Shown here: one piece after another, positions 7,619 through 15,094 of the stretch
Layout: every line of letters starts with the position of its first letter
Position numbering within the stretch: position 1 is the stretch's first letter
Assembly (NCBI RefSeq): GCF_003600155.1
Contig: NZ_QWLD01000004.1
Location: forward strand, 53,256-117,255
Reading direction: 5' to 3'
Source of the DNA: Nesterenkonia muleiensis
GTDB taxonomy: Bacteria; Actinomycetota; Actinomycetes; Actinomycetales; Micrococcaceae
Length of the DNA: 64,000 bases
The notes under the pieces: generated by a model
What the model was told of the DNA's origin: nothing
The model's input: only the letters and a program-made list of their open reading frames with translations
The model's database searches: none
Position numbers and translations under genes: made by a program

Positions 7619-8203
7619 ATGACCGAGCGAACTGAGCCCCGGGAGCCGGTGAGTAACTACGTGGAAGCACTGCGCCGAGGGGTGCCGTTCCGTGATGAGC
7701 AGGGCGCGCTGCATTACCCCACGGTGCGCAGCCGACCTCAGCCGGGCTTCACCCTTGATCCGGTGCACAGGTTTCTGCTGACCGGCAGTTTAGTGGTCTC
7801 CATCGGCTACACCCTCTGGATGGTGGCACGGATCCCCTCGATGCCGGAACAGGTTCCGATGCACTTCTCAGCCGATGGTTCAGTCAACCGGTACGGCTCC
7901 CCCTGGGAGATGCTGATCCTCGCCTGCTTATCGCTTGCGGTGATCGTCGGCTGCGTTGTTCTCACCCGATACCCCCGGATCTACAACTACGGAATTGGCA
8001 AAGTCACCGAAGAGAACATCCAGGCCCACTACAAGAACGCCGTGCAGATGATGGTCTGGCTGGCGTTCAGTCTGGCAGTGCTCCACTTCACCATGCTTGG
8101 CAGTATTGCCGGGGACTGGCCAGCCAGTCCGGCAATCTGGTTCGGCATGGCCCTCATGTTCGGATCAGCGGCTTTCTTCATCCTGCGAATGTTGAAGATC
8201 TGA
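7619..8203 (+). CDS. DUF1648-domain membrane protein
   Basis: Protein of 194 residues with about four membrane segments (near residues 45-65, 95-115, 145-165 and 170-190). The DUF1648 signature is visible as IPSMPEQVPMHFSADGSVNRYGS, around residues 65-87. DUF1648 occurs in SdpI-like immunity and other membrane proteins, but nothing else here points to toxin immunity. ATG 7619 follows GGGGGA at 7608-7613. The extension upstream in the same frame has no ribosome site and poor coding character. Confidence 0.7.
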   Translation: MTERTEPREPVSNYVEALRRGVPFRDEQGALHYPTVRSRPQPGFTLDPVHRFLLTGSLVVSIGYTLWMVARIPSMPEQVPMHFSADGSVNRYGSPWEMLILACLSLAVIVGCVVLTRYPRIYNYGIGKVTEENIQAHYKNAVQMMVWLAFSLAVLHFTMLGSIAGDWPASPAIWFGMALMFGSAAFFILRMLKI

Positions 8204-8257
8204 TCCATCAGTCTTTATCGCCGGGCGGGCGCGTCGCTGGTTCGAACAATGACGCTC

Positions 8258-8333
8258 TGGTGCCCCCGGCGCGATTCGAACGCGCGACACCCGCTTTAGG
8301 AGAGCGGTGCTCTATCCCCTGAGCTACGGAGGC
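8258..8333 (-). tRNA. tRNA-Arg (anticodon CCU)
   Basis: A 76-nt cloverleaf on the minus strand. The acceptor arm GCCTCCG pairs with CGGGGGC (one G-U), the anticodon stem CCGCT/AGCGG carries loop CTCCTAA, and the T arm is GCGCG-TTCGAAT-CGCGC. The discriminator is A and CCA is encoded. CCU reads AGG, a rare arginine codon in GC-rich actinobacteria. No integrase or repeated 3' end lies next to it. Confidence 0.95.
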
Positions 8334-8373
8334 GGGGGTGCCTGAATCCAGCACCACACTATGGTAGCGGTTA

Positions 8374-9006
8374 TCAGCCTTGCGGTTTGTCCCGCCTGCC
8401 GGTCACCACAACATCACGCACGACGACGCCGACCACAGTGACTGACAGGAGTACCAGCAGAACCCAGCTGATCTGGGTGAGGACCGAGGCCAGGGTCACC
8501 AGAGTCGGCTCCGGCGGATCGTGGCCCAGGACCGCGTCGACCAGGAAGTTCCCGGTGATGTCCACGGCGGCGAACCCGGCGGCTGCGGCCACCACCGCCC
8601 ATCGCCACACTCCCCGGGCCAGCAGTCCCAGTGCGGCCCAGGTCGCCAGGAAGAAGACCACCGGGAAGATGATGCCCGCCGTTTTGTGCAGGAAGTTCAG
8701 TTGTCCTGCGGCATCGTCCTCGAAGGCTGCCTGCAGAGCCAGGATGTCGGCGGCGTCGTACCCGGTGATCCGTGCCCCCGGCATCGAGAGGCCGTCGGCG
8801 AAGTAGGTCAGCTGGGGCATGGCATAGGCATGCAGGTACAGCCCCATGAACAGCGCCACACCCAGCAGGGCGTACACCAGAATCCGGGGTGAGCCCTGCT
8901 CCTGGGGTGCGGGCCTGGCCTTCTTTTCAGCCGGCTGCTTCGGCACATTGCCGCGGTCTGTGTGCTGCTGCGGGTTCCCACGAGTCTTCTTCCGCCGCTT
9001 GGACAT
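8374..9006 (-). CDS. Conserved four-TM membrane protein, function unknown
   Basis: About 210 residues. A basic, hydrophilic N-terminus (MSKRRKKTRGNPQQ, roughly residues 1-45) is followed by four hydrophobic segments near 45-65, 108-130, 132-155 and 170-195. An extracytoplasmic loop sits between the first two. I do not recognise a domain. ATG at 9006 is preferred because the basic N-terminus starts there and a purine-rich GGAAGATGGA precedes it; the longer frame to 9069 lacks a convincing start. It is separated from tRNA-Arg by 40 bp and diverges from the surface-protein cluster. Confidence 0.6.
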   Translation of the reverse strand: MSKRRKKTRGNPQQHTDRGNVPKQPAEKKARPAPQEQGSPRILVYALLGVALFMGLYLHAYAMPQLTYFADGLSMPGARITGYDAADILALQAAFEDDAAGQLNFLHKTAGIIFPVVFFLATWAALGLLARGVWRWAVVAAAAGFAAVDITGNFLVDAVLGHDPPEPTLVTLASVLTQISWVLLVLLSVTVVGVVVRDVVVTGRRDKPQG

Positions 9007-9170
9007 AGTTCCATCTTCCCAGAGTCGGATGCGTGCCCCTGACGCGGGGAGTCCGTCATCTTTTCCCAACGCCGGTTAAACACTTCCCCAACGAATCCTC
9101 ACCGTTTTCCCTCCATGATCTAGCGCCAGAGCTATCTTTTTGGCCGGTGCCCCACCGCAGGGCTGCTCCC

Positions 9171-9284
9171 TAGAGTGACTGTGATGTTCATCGAGGGGCC
9201 ATGAACGAATCACGTTCTGAGGCCCGGCTCCACCTTGCTGATCCGGGAGGATCCGGCCTGCACCGACGAAGGGGAATCGCGTGA
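9171..9284 (+). promoter_or_regulatory. Leader of the VWA surface-protein gene with two chained short ORFs
   Basis: TAGAGT at 9171-9176 lies seven bases before ATG 9184. That ATG opens a six-codon ORF (MFIEGP, stop 9202-9204), whose stop overlaps ATG 9201 of a 27-codon ORF (9201-9284). The stop of the latter overlaps the GTG start of the VWA gene at 9281. GAGGGG and GGGGA ribosome-like sites precede the second and third starts. The chain may couple translation. Whether the short peptides are made is untested. Confidence 0.4.
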
Positions 9285-11551
9285 GGCAACACAACTCGCT
9301 CGTTCACAGTCCACTGCGCCACCGCGCCGACCACCGACGTTCTCCAGCGCGGCTCTTCGCCGCGGTGCTGACAGTTGGCTTGGTCAGCCTCAGCGGACCA
9401 GCTGCGTCCGCCGCGGCAGACGTGTCCGGCTCCCCGGAGCCTGTCGAGTCTGAGAGCTCTCCGGTCGCCTCCCCGACTGGAGAGCCAACCACCAGCACTG
9501 AAGAAACGGCTGAGCCGACAGAAGATCCAGCTGAGGAGCCGGGCCCTACGGAGACTGCGGCCGAGGAGTCGGGTTCGCCCAGTCCTACGGAGACCGAGGC
9601 CGAGGAGTCGGATTCGCCGATCCCTACCGAGACCGGTGATACGGCGCGGGACCCCTCTGAGTCCGAAACCCCGGTCGAACCTGAGGAGTCTGAGGATTCT
9701 GCTCAGGAGCGTACTGAGGATTCCGAGGAGGATGAGGACCTGGCCACTCCGATGGAGGTCCCGGAGCCGGAAGACACGGAGGCGATCATTAACGTCAACG
9801 TCGGCGGTGACCGCTCAGGAGACACCAGTGTGGGCAACTTGGCCGGGGTGACCCTTCGCCTCCATGACGGCGGCAGCGGCGGACCAGGCGACCCGGTCGA
9901 AGAAGAGTGGGCCACGTGTGAGTCTGATGCAGACGGCGACTGCTCCTTCGTGATCCCGGAGACCCAATCGGGATCGGTATTTCCTCCTACGAGTTCCGGA
10001 GAAAACCGAGACCGCCGGTTCTGGGTGGTTGCTGAGTCCGCTCCTGACGGCTGGCAATTGAACCAGGGACTGGTCACTGGTGGAGCGAACAATCAGTCCG
10101 TGACGAGCTACGCGTTCCGCACTGGGTACAGCACAATACTCGGTTCAAACAGGGGTGTTCGGGCCGGAAATACCTATCAGTCTGGCGAGGACTTCATGTC
10201 CGGCTCCGGCAGTACCGCCTCAGGGGGAGTCTGGCAGAGCTCCCGGGCCAATCCGGAACTGCCTGAAACCTGTGAAGCCGGACTGAATGTGGCCCTGGTG
10301 CTCGACCTCTCCGGCTCAGTGTCCAACGTAGGAGCCCTGGGAGACCTCAAGGAGGCTTCCAAAGAGATGACGGAAGCCTTGGCTGGGACCGGATCCTCCC
10401 TGGCACTCTACACGTTCGCCACCACCGCACCGCGCAACAACGGGTCAACGGGCCGGAACTATGACCTGATGCCGATCGATGAGGGGAACAACCTCCAGAC
10501 CATCAAGGACCGTATTGACGCCTACCAGGCCGGGGGAGGCACGAACTGGGACCGCGGCATCTATCAGGCCGCCCAGTCCAGCGCGAACTATGACCTGGCC
10601 GTTGTGGTGACTGACGGCCTGCCCACCTTCTACGGGCCGGGCCAGAATCCCTCGGGGCCGGGCAACAGCACGCGTCTGATTGAAGCGGAGCAGGCCATCT
10701 TCTCCGCGAACGCCCTGAAGAGCCAGGGGACCCGTACGCTGGCCGTCGGCGTCGGAGCCGGTGTCAGCGGCAACCCCGCCAACCTGAGTGCCATCTCCGG
10801 ACCGAACGGCTACGCAGGGCAACAGGCTCACGAGGCCGACTACTTCCAGGAAGACTGGGCCAGGCTGGCCGACCTGCTCGAAGAGATCGCTCTCGGCGCC
10901 ACCTGCCAGGCCAGCATCGAGATCACCAAAGAGACCCTCGTCTTCGGGGACGAGACGCCGAGCAACGGAGGTGCAGGCTGGGAGTTCGGCGCCTCCACCA
11001 CCGGCGGGACGCTCTCGCCAGAGTCCTCCCAGACCACAGATGATCAGGGACAGGTCGAATACGACCTTCACTTCGACACCCCGACCCCAGAGCCTGCACA
11101 GCTGAGCATCGAGGAGATCCTAAGCTCCGAGCAGGCCGCCGAGGGCTGGTCCCTGGAGGACATCACCTGCACCGTCAACGGTCAGGACGTGCCAGTGGGG
11201 GATAGCCGCGCGGAACTCACGGTGACTGTCGGCGACGACGTCGACTGCACCTTCCTCAACGTCCAGCAGCTGGTCCCTGGCATCTCCGTCGAGAAGCAGG
11301 CCTGGGACACCCCGGATGCCGGTGGCCTGGACGGCGCTGAGGAGATCGAGGCCGGAGCCCAGGTCACCGACGGGGCGACGATCACCTGGACCTACACCGT
11401 GACCAACACCGGTGAAACTGTGCTCCACGACATTCAGGTGACCGACGACCAGCTCGACCCGGACGGGGTGGAATGCCCCAGGACCTCGCTTGATCCCGAT
11501 GAGTCCATGACCTGCACCGCCTCCGGTGCGGTGACAGCCCTAGACCCCTAA
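9281..11551 (+). CDS. Secreted VWA-domain surface protein, C-terminally truncated
   Basis: Protein of 756 residues. A long signal peptide ends near AASAAADVSG. A Glu/Thr/Pro/Ser-rich stalk (about 45-165) contains 13-residue repeats PTETxAEESxSPx. A SpaA-like or beta-rich region precedes a von Willebrand A domain starting near residue 335, with MIDAS motif DLSGS at about 342-346, GGGTNWDRG and VVTDGLPTFYG. Ig-like and DUF11/DUF7507-type domains form the C-terminus. The last domain stops at GAVTALDP, short of the usual end of such repeats, and there is no LPXTG motif or membrane anchor. GTG 9281 follows AAGGGGAA. It precedes the SipW cluster and may be an adhesin or matrix organiser; that role is inferred. 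Confidence 0.82.
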   Translation: MRQHNSLVHSPLRHRADHRRSPARLFAAVLTVGLVSLSGPAASAAADVSGSPEPVESESSPVASPTGEPTTSTEETAEPTEDPAEEPGPTETAAEESGSPSPTETEAEESDSPIPTETGDTARDPSESETPVEPEESEDSAQERTEDSEEDEDLATPMEVPEPEDTEAIINVNVGGDRSGDTSVGNLAGVTLRLHDGGSGGPGDPVEEEWATCESDADGDCSFVIPETQSGSVFPPTSSGENRDRRFWVVAESAPDGWQLNQGLVTGGANNQSVTSYAFRTGYSTILGSNRGVRAGNTYQSGEDFMSGSGSTASGGVWQSSRANPELPETCEAGLNVALVLDLSGSVSNVGALGDLKEASKEMTEALAGTGSSLALYTFATTAPRNNGSTGRNYDLMPIDEGNNLQTIKDRIDAYQAGGGTNWDRGIYQAAQSSANYDLAVVVTDGLPTFYGPGQNPSGPGNSTRLIEAEQAIFSANALKSQGTRTLAVGVGAGVSGNPANLSAISGPNGYAGQQAHEADYFQEDWARLADLLEEIALGATCQASIEITKETLVFGDETPSNGGAGWEFGASTTGGTLSPESSQTTDDQGQVEYDLHFDTPTPEPAQLSIEEILSSEQAAEGWSLEDITCTVNGQDVPVGDSRAELTVTVGDDVDCTFLNVQQLVPGISVEKQAWDTPDAGGLDGAEEIEAGAQVTDGATITWTYTVTNTGETVLHDIQVTDDQLDPDGVECPRTSLDPDESMTCTASGAVTALDP
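9545..9640 (+). repeat. 39-bp imperfect tandem repeats in the VWA protein stalk
   Basis: Units beginning CCTACGGAGAC recur at 9545 and 9584, with a decayed third unit from 9623. Each encodes 13 residues of the form PTETxAEESxSPx. Copy number is likely to vary between strains. Confidence 0.7.
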
Positions 11552-11617
11552 TTGAATAGTCAGAATCACCACACCGGCCTGAGCTAGCTTGGGCCAGAAT
11601 CACCGAATGGAGAGAGT

Positions 11618-12238
11618 ATGAACAAGAAAATGACAGGTTTTGTGGCTGGTGCCGCCGGTGTCGCACTGCTGATGAGCGGTGGCACCTACGCGCTGTGGAG
11701 CGACTCGGCCGATGTTGACGGCGGCACGATCACTTCCGGCAACTTGGAGGTGGACTTCCTCAAGTCATCGTGGAAGGACGTCTCCAAGGATCGGAGCGAC
11801 TACCCGCATTCGATCGATCTGGAAGATTTCAAGATCATCCCAGGTGACACTATCGAAGGCACCTTCCCGGTCGATGTCGGGCTCGAAGGCGAGAACCTGG
11901 TCGCCGATCTCGCATTTGTCGGCGGAGGCGAGCCGTTGGGCGAACTGGCCGAGGGTCTGGAGGTGACGTACACCGTTCTGGACGCAGAGGGCGAGGAGGT
12001 TGCCAGTGGGACCGGCGGCAGTGTCACGGTGACTCTGGCCTCAGAGGACAACCCTCTGGCGGAGAATCTGATCCAGGTCCCCGATACGACCGACGGCCAG
12101 GCTGAGTTCTCTGTGGAGGTCTCCGTCTACTTCGATACTGACACCCCTGAGCGCGAGCTGGTGCAGTCCACCGCGGCACTGGCCGGCGGCAGCGTCGAAC
12201 TGACCCAGGTCCGTGAAGGCGTTGAAGGCTACGAGTGA
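11618..12238 (+). CDS. Alternate-signal-peptide (SipW-dependent, TasA/CalY-like) exported protein 1
   Basis: Protein of 206 residues. It has a short N-terminus (MNKKMTGFVAGAAGVALLMSG in landmark form) and the hallmark GGTYALWSDSADVDG, where SipW-type peptidases are thought to cut before the mature beta-sandwich. The rest is acidic (many D/E) and lacks Cys. TasA/camelysin-like proteins assemble extracellular fibres in Bacillus, and actinobacterial relatives accompany a dedicated signal peptidase. GGAGAG precedes ATG 11618. It is the first of the SipW group and lies 66 bp after the VWA gene. Confidence 0.8.
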   Translation: MNKKMTGFVAGAAGVALLMSGGTYALWSDSADVDGGTITSGNLEVDFLKSSWKDVSKDRSDYPHSIDLEDFKIIPGDTIEGTFPVDVGLEGENLVADLAFVGGGEPLGELAEGLEVTYTVLDAEGEEVASGTGGSVTVTLASEDNPLAENLIQVPDTTDGQAEFSVEVSVYFDTDTPERELVQSTAALAGGSVELTQVREGVEGYE

Positions 12239-12293
12239 TCCATCGGGGCGGACCGGGCAAGCGCGCGTTCCGCCCAGCTGAGCAGGAGAGACC

Positions 12294-12878
12294 ATGACTC
12301 GCACCAGCACACAGCAGCAGAAGAGCACGGCTAGCGCGTGGCGCGCAGTCGTCTCCGGCGGTGCCTTTGTTCTGCTGCTGGCAGTGCTGGCTGTGGCGAT
12401 TGCGGTGGCAGTGGTGCCCCGGGCCATGAACGGGGCACCACTGACCGTCCTGAGTGGATCGATGGAACCGACCTATTCCCCCGGAGACATGGTGATCTCC
12501 GTTCCCCGCGACAGCTATGCGATCGGCGATGTGGTCACCTTCCAGCCCGTCTCCGGGGACCCGACGCTGGTCACCCACCGGATCACCGGGGTTCGCCAGG
12601 GCCCAGACGGCATCACCTATGTGACCCAGGGGGATGCCAACGGGGCGCCGGACGATCCCATAGTGGCTAACCAGGTGATGGGCAAAGTCATCTACCACGT
12701 GCCCTACATCGGGCACGTTGCCAACGTGATGGGCCAGGATCGCCAGACCCTGATCATCATCGCCGGAGGCGGACTGCTCGGATACGGCATCTACGCCGTG
12801 GGCTCCAGCATGATGGCCAGACGAAGCAAGAACGACCGCAATGCAGCTGCTTCGGCGCTGCAGACACAAGGAGACTGA
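12294..12878 (+). CDS. sipW: SipW-type (ER-type, S26B) signal peptidase I
   Basis: Membrane-bound signal peptidase of 194 residues. A TM helix lies at about 20-43. The catalytic Ser is S56 in VLSGSMEPTYSPGD, and the general-base position is His (H95, VTHRI) instead of Lys, which marks the ER/SipW class. A second TM helix lies near 148-170. GCAGGAGAG precedes ATG 12294. It is embedded among three genes whose products carry the ALW[SN] export motif, so it is almost certainly their dedicated processing enzyme. Confidence 0.93.
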   Translation: MTRTSTQQQKSTASAWRAVVSGGAFVLLLAVLAVAIAVAVVPRAMNGAPLTVLSGSMEPTYSPGDMVISVPRDSYAIGDVVTFQPVSGDPTLVTHRITGVRQGPDGITYVTQGDANGAPDDPIVANQVMGKVIYHVPYIGHVANVMGQDRQTLIIIAGGGLLGYGIYAVGSSMMARRSKNDRNAAASALQTQGD

Positions 12879-12879
12879 A

Positions 12880-13518
12880 GTGCTCAACAGAACCAGAAGA
12901 TGGCCGCTGCCCGCCTTGGCAGCCGCCGCACTGGTGGCCGGAGCAGGGGCGGCAGGAGGCACCTTCGCTCTTTGGAACGGGACCTCCGGCACAGACCAGG
13001 CAGTGATCGTCGCCGGTGCTCTCGACATCAGTGTCGACGACGGCGAGAACCCCCGGTGGTACGAGACATCACCTGATGTGGACAGCACTCCGCGAGACAT
13101 CGACCCTGAAGAGTTCCTGGTTCGGCAGGGAGATACTGTCGGAGCCGGCTACGAGTTCGCTATCGAACTCGACGGCGACAACATGCGTGCGGACCTCCGA
13201 CTGGACTGGCTACGGAGTCCCGACCTTCCCGAGGGGGTCAGCGGCAGCTATGAGCTCCTGGACGCGGACGGGGAGCCGGTCTTGGATGAGAATGGTATGC
13301 CGGTCTCCGGTGATCTTCCTGACGGCGCAACCAGCGTGGACCTGGGAGTTCTCGACTTTGACGGTCAGGCGAGGAGTGAAGGTTTCATCCTCAGCCTCGC
13401 GCTGGACTTTGATGATCTAGAGGACCGTTTCGGGTCCGAGAGCGAGCCCCAGGTCGTTGACCTGGGGGACTTCAGCGTCGGACTCGAACAGATCCGTGAA
13501 GGGGATGGTTTCCAGTGA
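12880..13518 (+). CDS. Alternate-signal-peptide exported protein 2 (SipW substrate)
   Basis: Protein of 212 residues from GTG 12880, one base after the sipW stop, with AAGGAGA just upstream. The signal region ends in GGTFALWNGTSGTD, the same ALW[SN] motif as its neighbours. The mature part is acidic, about 175 residues, with no Cys, and ends LEQIREGDGFQ, close to the LTQVREGVEGYE ending of protein 1. The two are therefore paralogues. The stop overlaps the next start (GTGA), so translation is coupled. Confidence 0.8.
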   Translation: MLNRTRRWPLPALAAAALVAGAGAAGGTFALWNGTSGTDQAVIVAGALDISVDDGENPRWYETSPDVDSTPRDIDPEEFLVRQGDTVGAGYEFAIELDGDNMRADLRLDWLRSPDLPEGVSGSYELLDADGEPVLDENGMPVSGDLPDGATSVDLGVLDFDGQARSEGFILSLALDFDDLEDRFGSESEPQVVDLGDFSVGLEQIREGDGFQ

Positions 13519-14228
13519 CCAATCAGACGGAGATCAAGGGACCGCGCCGAATCCGCACCGCAGCTGTGGTCGGCACAGCGGGTCTGCTGGGAATTGCGCT
13601 GGGCACCGGCGGAGCGTCTCTGGCGCTGTGGAGTGACCAAGAGGAGTTCACCGGAGACATCGCCTCCGGCTATGAGTATTTCGCCGCCGGGCACCTGGAC
13701 GACACCGAGCCGGCCCCCTCGGGCAGCGTCTCCACGACCATCGGTGCCGAAGAGGCCTCCACTCTGATGGAGAACGAAGAGATCGCGATCCCGCTGCAGA
13801 CCGACTCCCTCAGCCAGGGCAACAAGGGACTGACGTACCAGATTGCCGAGCCGGACTGGGGCGAGGGCATCTTCGGTGCTGCCGATGTCACGATATTTCC
13901 GGTCGACACAGCAGAGGAATGCACCGTAGAAAACACCCAGGAGCAACCCGAGGAACTCAGTTCCACACCGGTCAGCGCCGACTACTCCGACTCTGAAGAA
14001 CTGACTGAGGAGTACTGGTGCCTGACGGCCATCTTGGAAGATCTGCCGGGCGAGGGCACCTACCAGAACATCGGTGCTGTCACCGCCGATGATCCCAGAG
14101 GAGAGGCGGTCACCGACGACGACGACTGGGATGCTGTGGTCGGTTCCGACTTGGATCCCGAGGATGAGGCAGACCACGCGATCGAATTCAGCTACGAGAC
14201 CTTCCGGGCAGGAGACCAGACACCATGA
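13515..14228 (+). CDS. Alternate-signal-peptide exported protein 3 (SipW substrate)
   Basis: Protein of 237 residues starting at GTG 13515 in a GTGA overlap with the previous stop. The N-terminus is basic (KGPRRIRT), then hydrophobic, and ends in GGASLALWSDQEEFTGD. The mature part is very acidic and carries two Cys (ECTVEN and EYWCLTAI), which could form a disulfide; proteins 1 and 2 have none. Family members of this type are annotated as SipW-exported proteins in other actinobacteria. A fibre subunit or cap is possible. Its own stop overlaps the next start. Confidence 0.75.
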   Translation: MTNQTEIKGPRRIRTAAVVGTAGLLGIALGTGGASLALWSDQEEFTGDIASGYEYFAAGHLDDTEPAPSGSVSTTIGAEEASTLMENEEIAIPLQTDSLSQGNKGLTYQIAEPDWGEGIFGAADVTIFPVDTAEECTVENTQEQPEELSSTPVSADYSDSEELTEEYWCLTAILEDLPGEGTYQNIGAVTADDPRGEAVTDDDDWDAVVGSDLDPEDEADHAIEFSYETFRAGDQTP

Positions 14229-15094
14229 TCATGCGGCTGAAACGGAAGACCCTTGTGCATGCGGCCGGGGCGGGTGTGCTCACCGCGAGCCTGCTGGGAG
14301 CCGCCATGGCGGCAGCTTCTGCGAGCCCCGCCTATGATGATTCCATCCAGCTGTCATGGGACGGCAGCACCTATGCCGCCACGACCACCGAGAGTTTCGT
14401 GGGCACACCGGTTGCTGTTCCAGGGGACCAGGCGACCCGCACCCTTGTGGTCCGCAATGACGGCCCCACCGAGGGCGTCTTGCATGCCGTGATCACCAAT
14501 GTGGAACTTCTTGACCCTGATAGTGAAGACGTCCACTACAACCCGAACCACCAGGCCCCAGATGAATCCGGCTACTATTCCGGGGCGGGCCATCAAGGTG
14601 ACTTCTACGACGACCTCACGGTCAGCTGGAGCACCGGTGAGGCGTCGATGACACACCTGGATGCCAGCGAGACCACCGAGATCCTCACCACCGACCTCGC
14701 CCCGGGGGAGGAGACCGAGGTCTCGATCGGCTATGAGTTCCCGATCGAAGCAACCTCGGGGAACACCGCTAACGTAGATCCGCGCAGCGCCTCTTTCGAC
14801 GTGATTCTTACCCTCGGCGGAGAGATACCGGAAGAACCGGAGCCCACACCCACCGAGCCGGAGGAGCCCACCACGCCGACAGCTCCACCGCCGGAAACGA
14901 GCGAGCCCGAGCCCACACCCAGCCCAGAGCCTGATGCACCAGGTGATCCCGCGGCAGCAGAGCAGCCACGGGACTCCCTGCCGGTGACTGGTGCCAACGT
15001 CATGTGGCCAGCGTTGGTGGGGGCCCTGCTGGCATTCTCCGGGCTCATCCTGCACAGGGCCTTCCGGAACAGGCCGCGCTATGAGGGCATGTGA
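14225..15094 (+). CDS. LPXTG-anchored surface protein closing the SipW operon
   Basis: Protein of 289 residues. Its signal peptide looks classical (ends near AAASASPAYDD) and lacks the ALW motif. An Ig-like domain (about 40-200) follows, then a Pro/Glu/Thr stalk. The sorting signal is LPVTGANVMWPALVG with a hydrophobic stretch and a basic tail RNRPRYEGM. It is therefore probably sortase-linked to peptidoglycan; no sortase gene is in the window. Start ATG 14225 overlaps the previous stop. The last 16 bp overlap the convergent LuxR gene. It may be the wall anchor for the SipW-exported proteins, which is inference. Confidence 0.82.
   Translation: MIMRLKRKTLVHAAGAGVLTASLLGAAMAAASASPAYDDSIQLSWDGSTYAATTTESFVGTPVAVPGDQATRTLVVRNDGPTEGVLHAVITNVELLDPDSEDVHYNPNHQAPDESGYYSGAGHQGDFYDDLTVSWSTGEASMTHLDASETTEILTTDLAPGEETEVSIGYEFPIEATSGNTANVDPRSASFDVILTLGGEIPEEPEPTPTEPEEPTTPTAPPPETSEPEPTPSPEPDAPGDPAAAEQPRDSLPVTGANVMWPALVGALLAFSGLILHRAFRNRPRYEGM

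Noticed and set aside
8258..8333. tRNA-Arg as an integration site
   Set aside because: No integrase, no duplicated 3' end and no foreign genes adjoin it.
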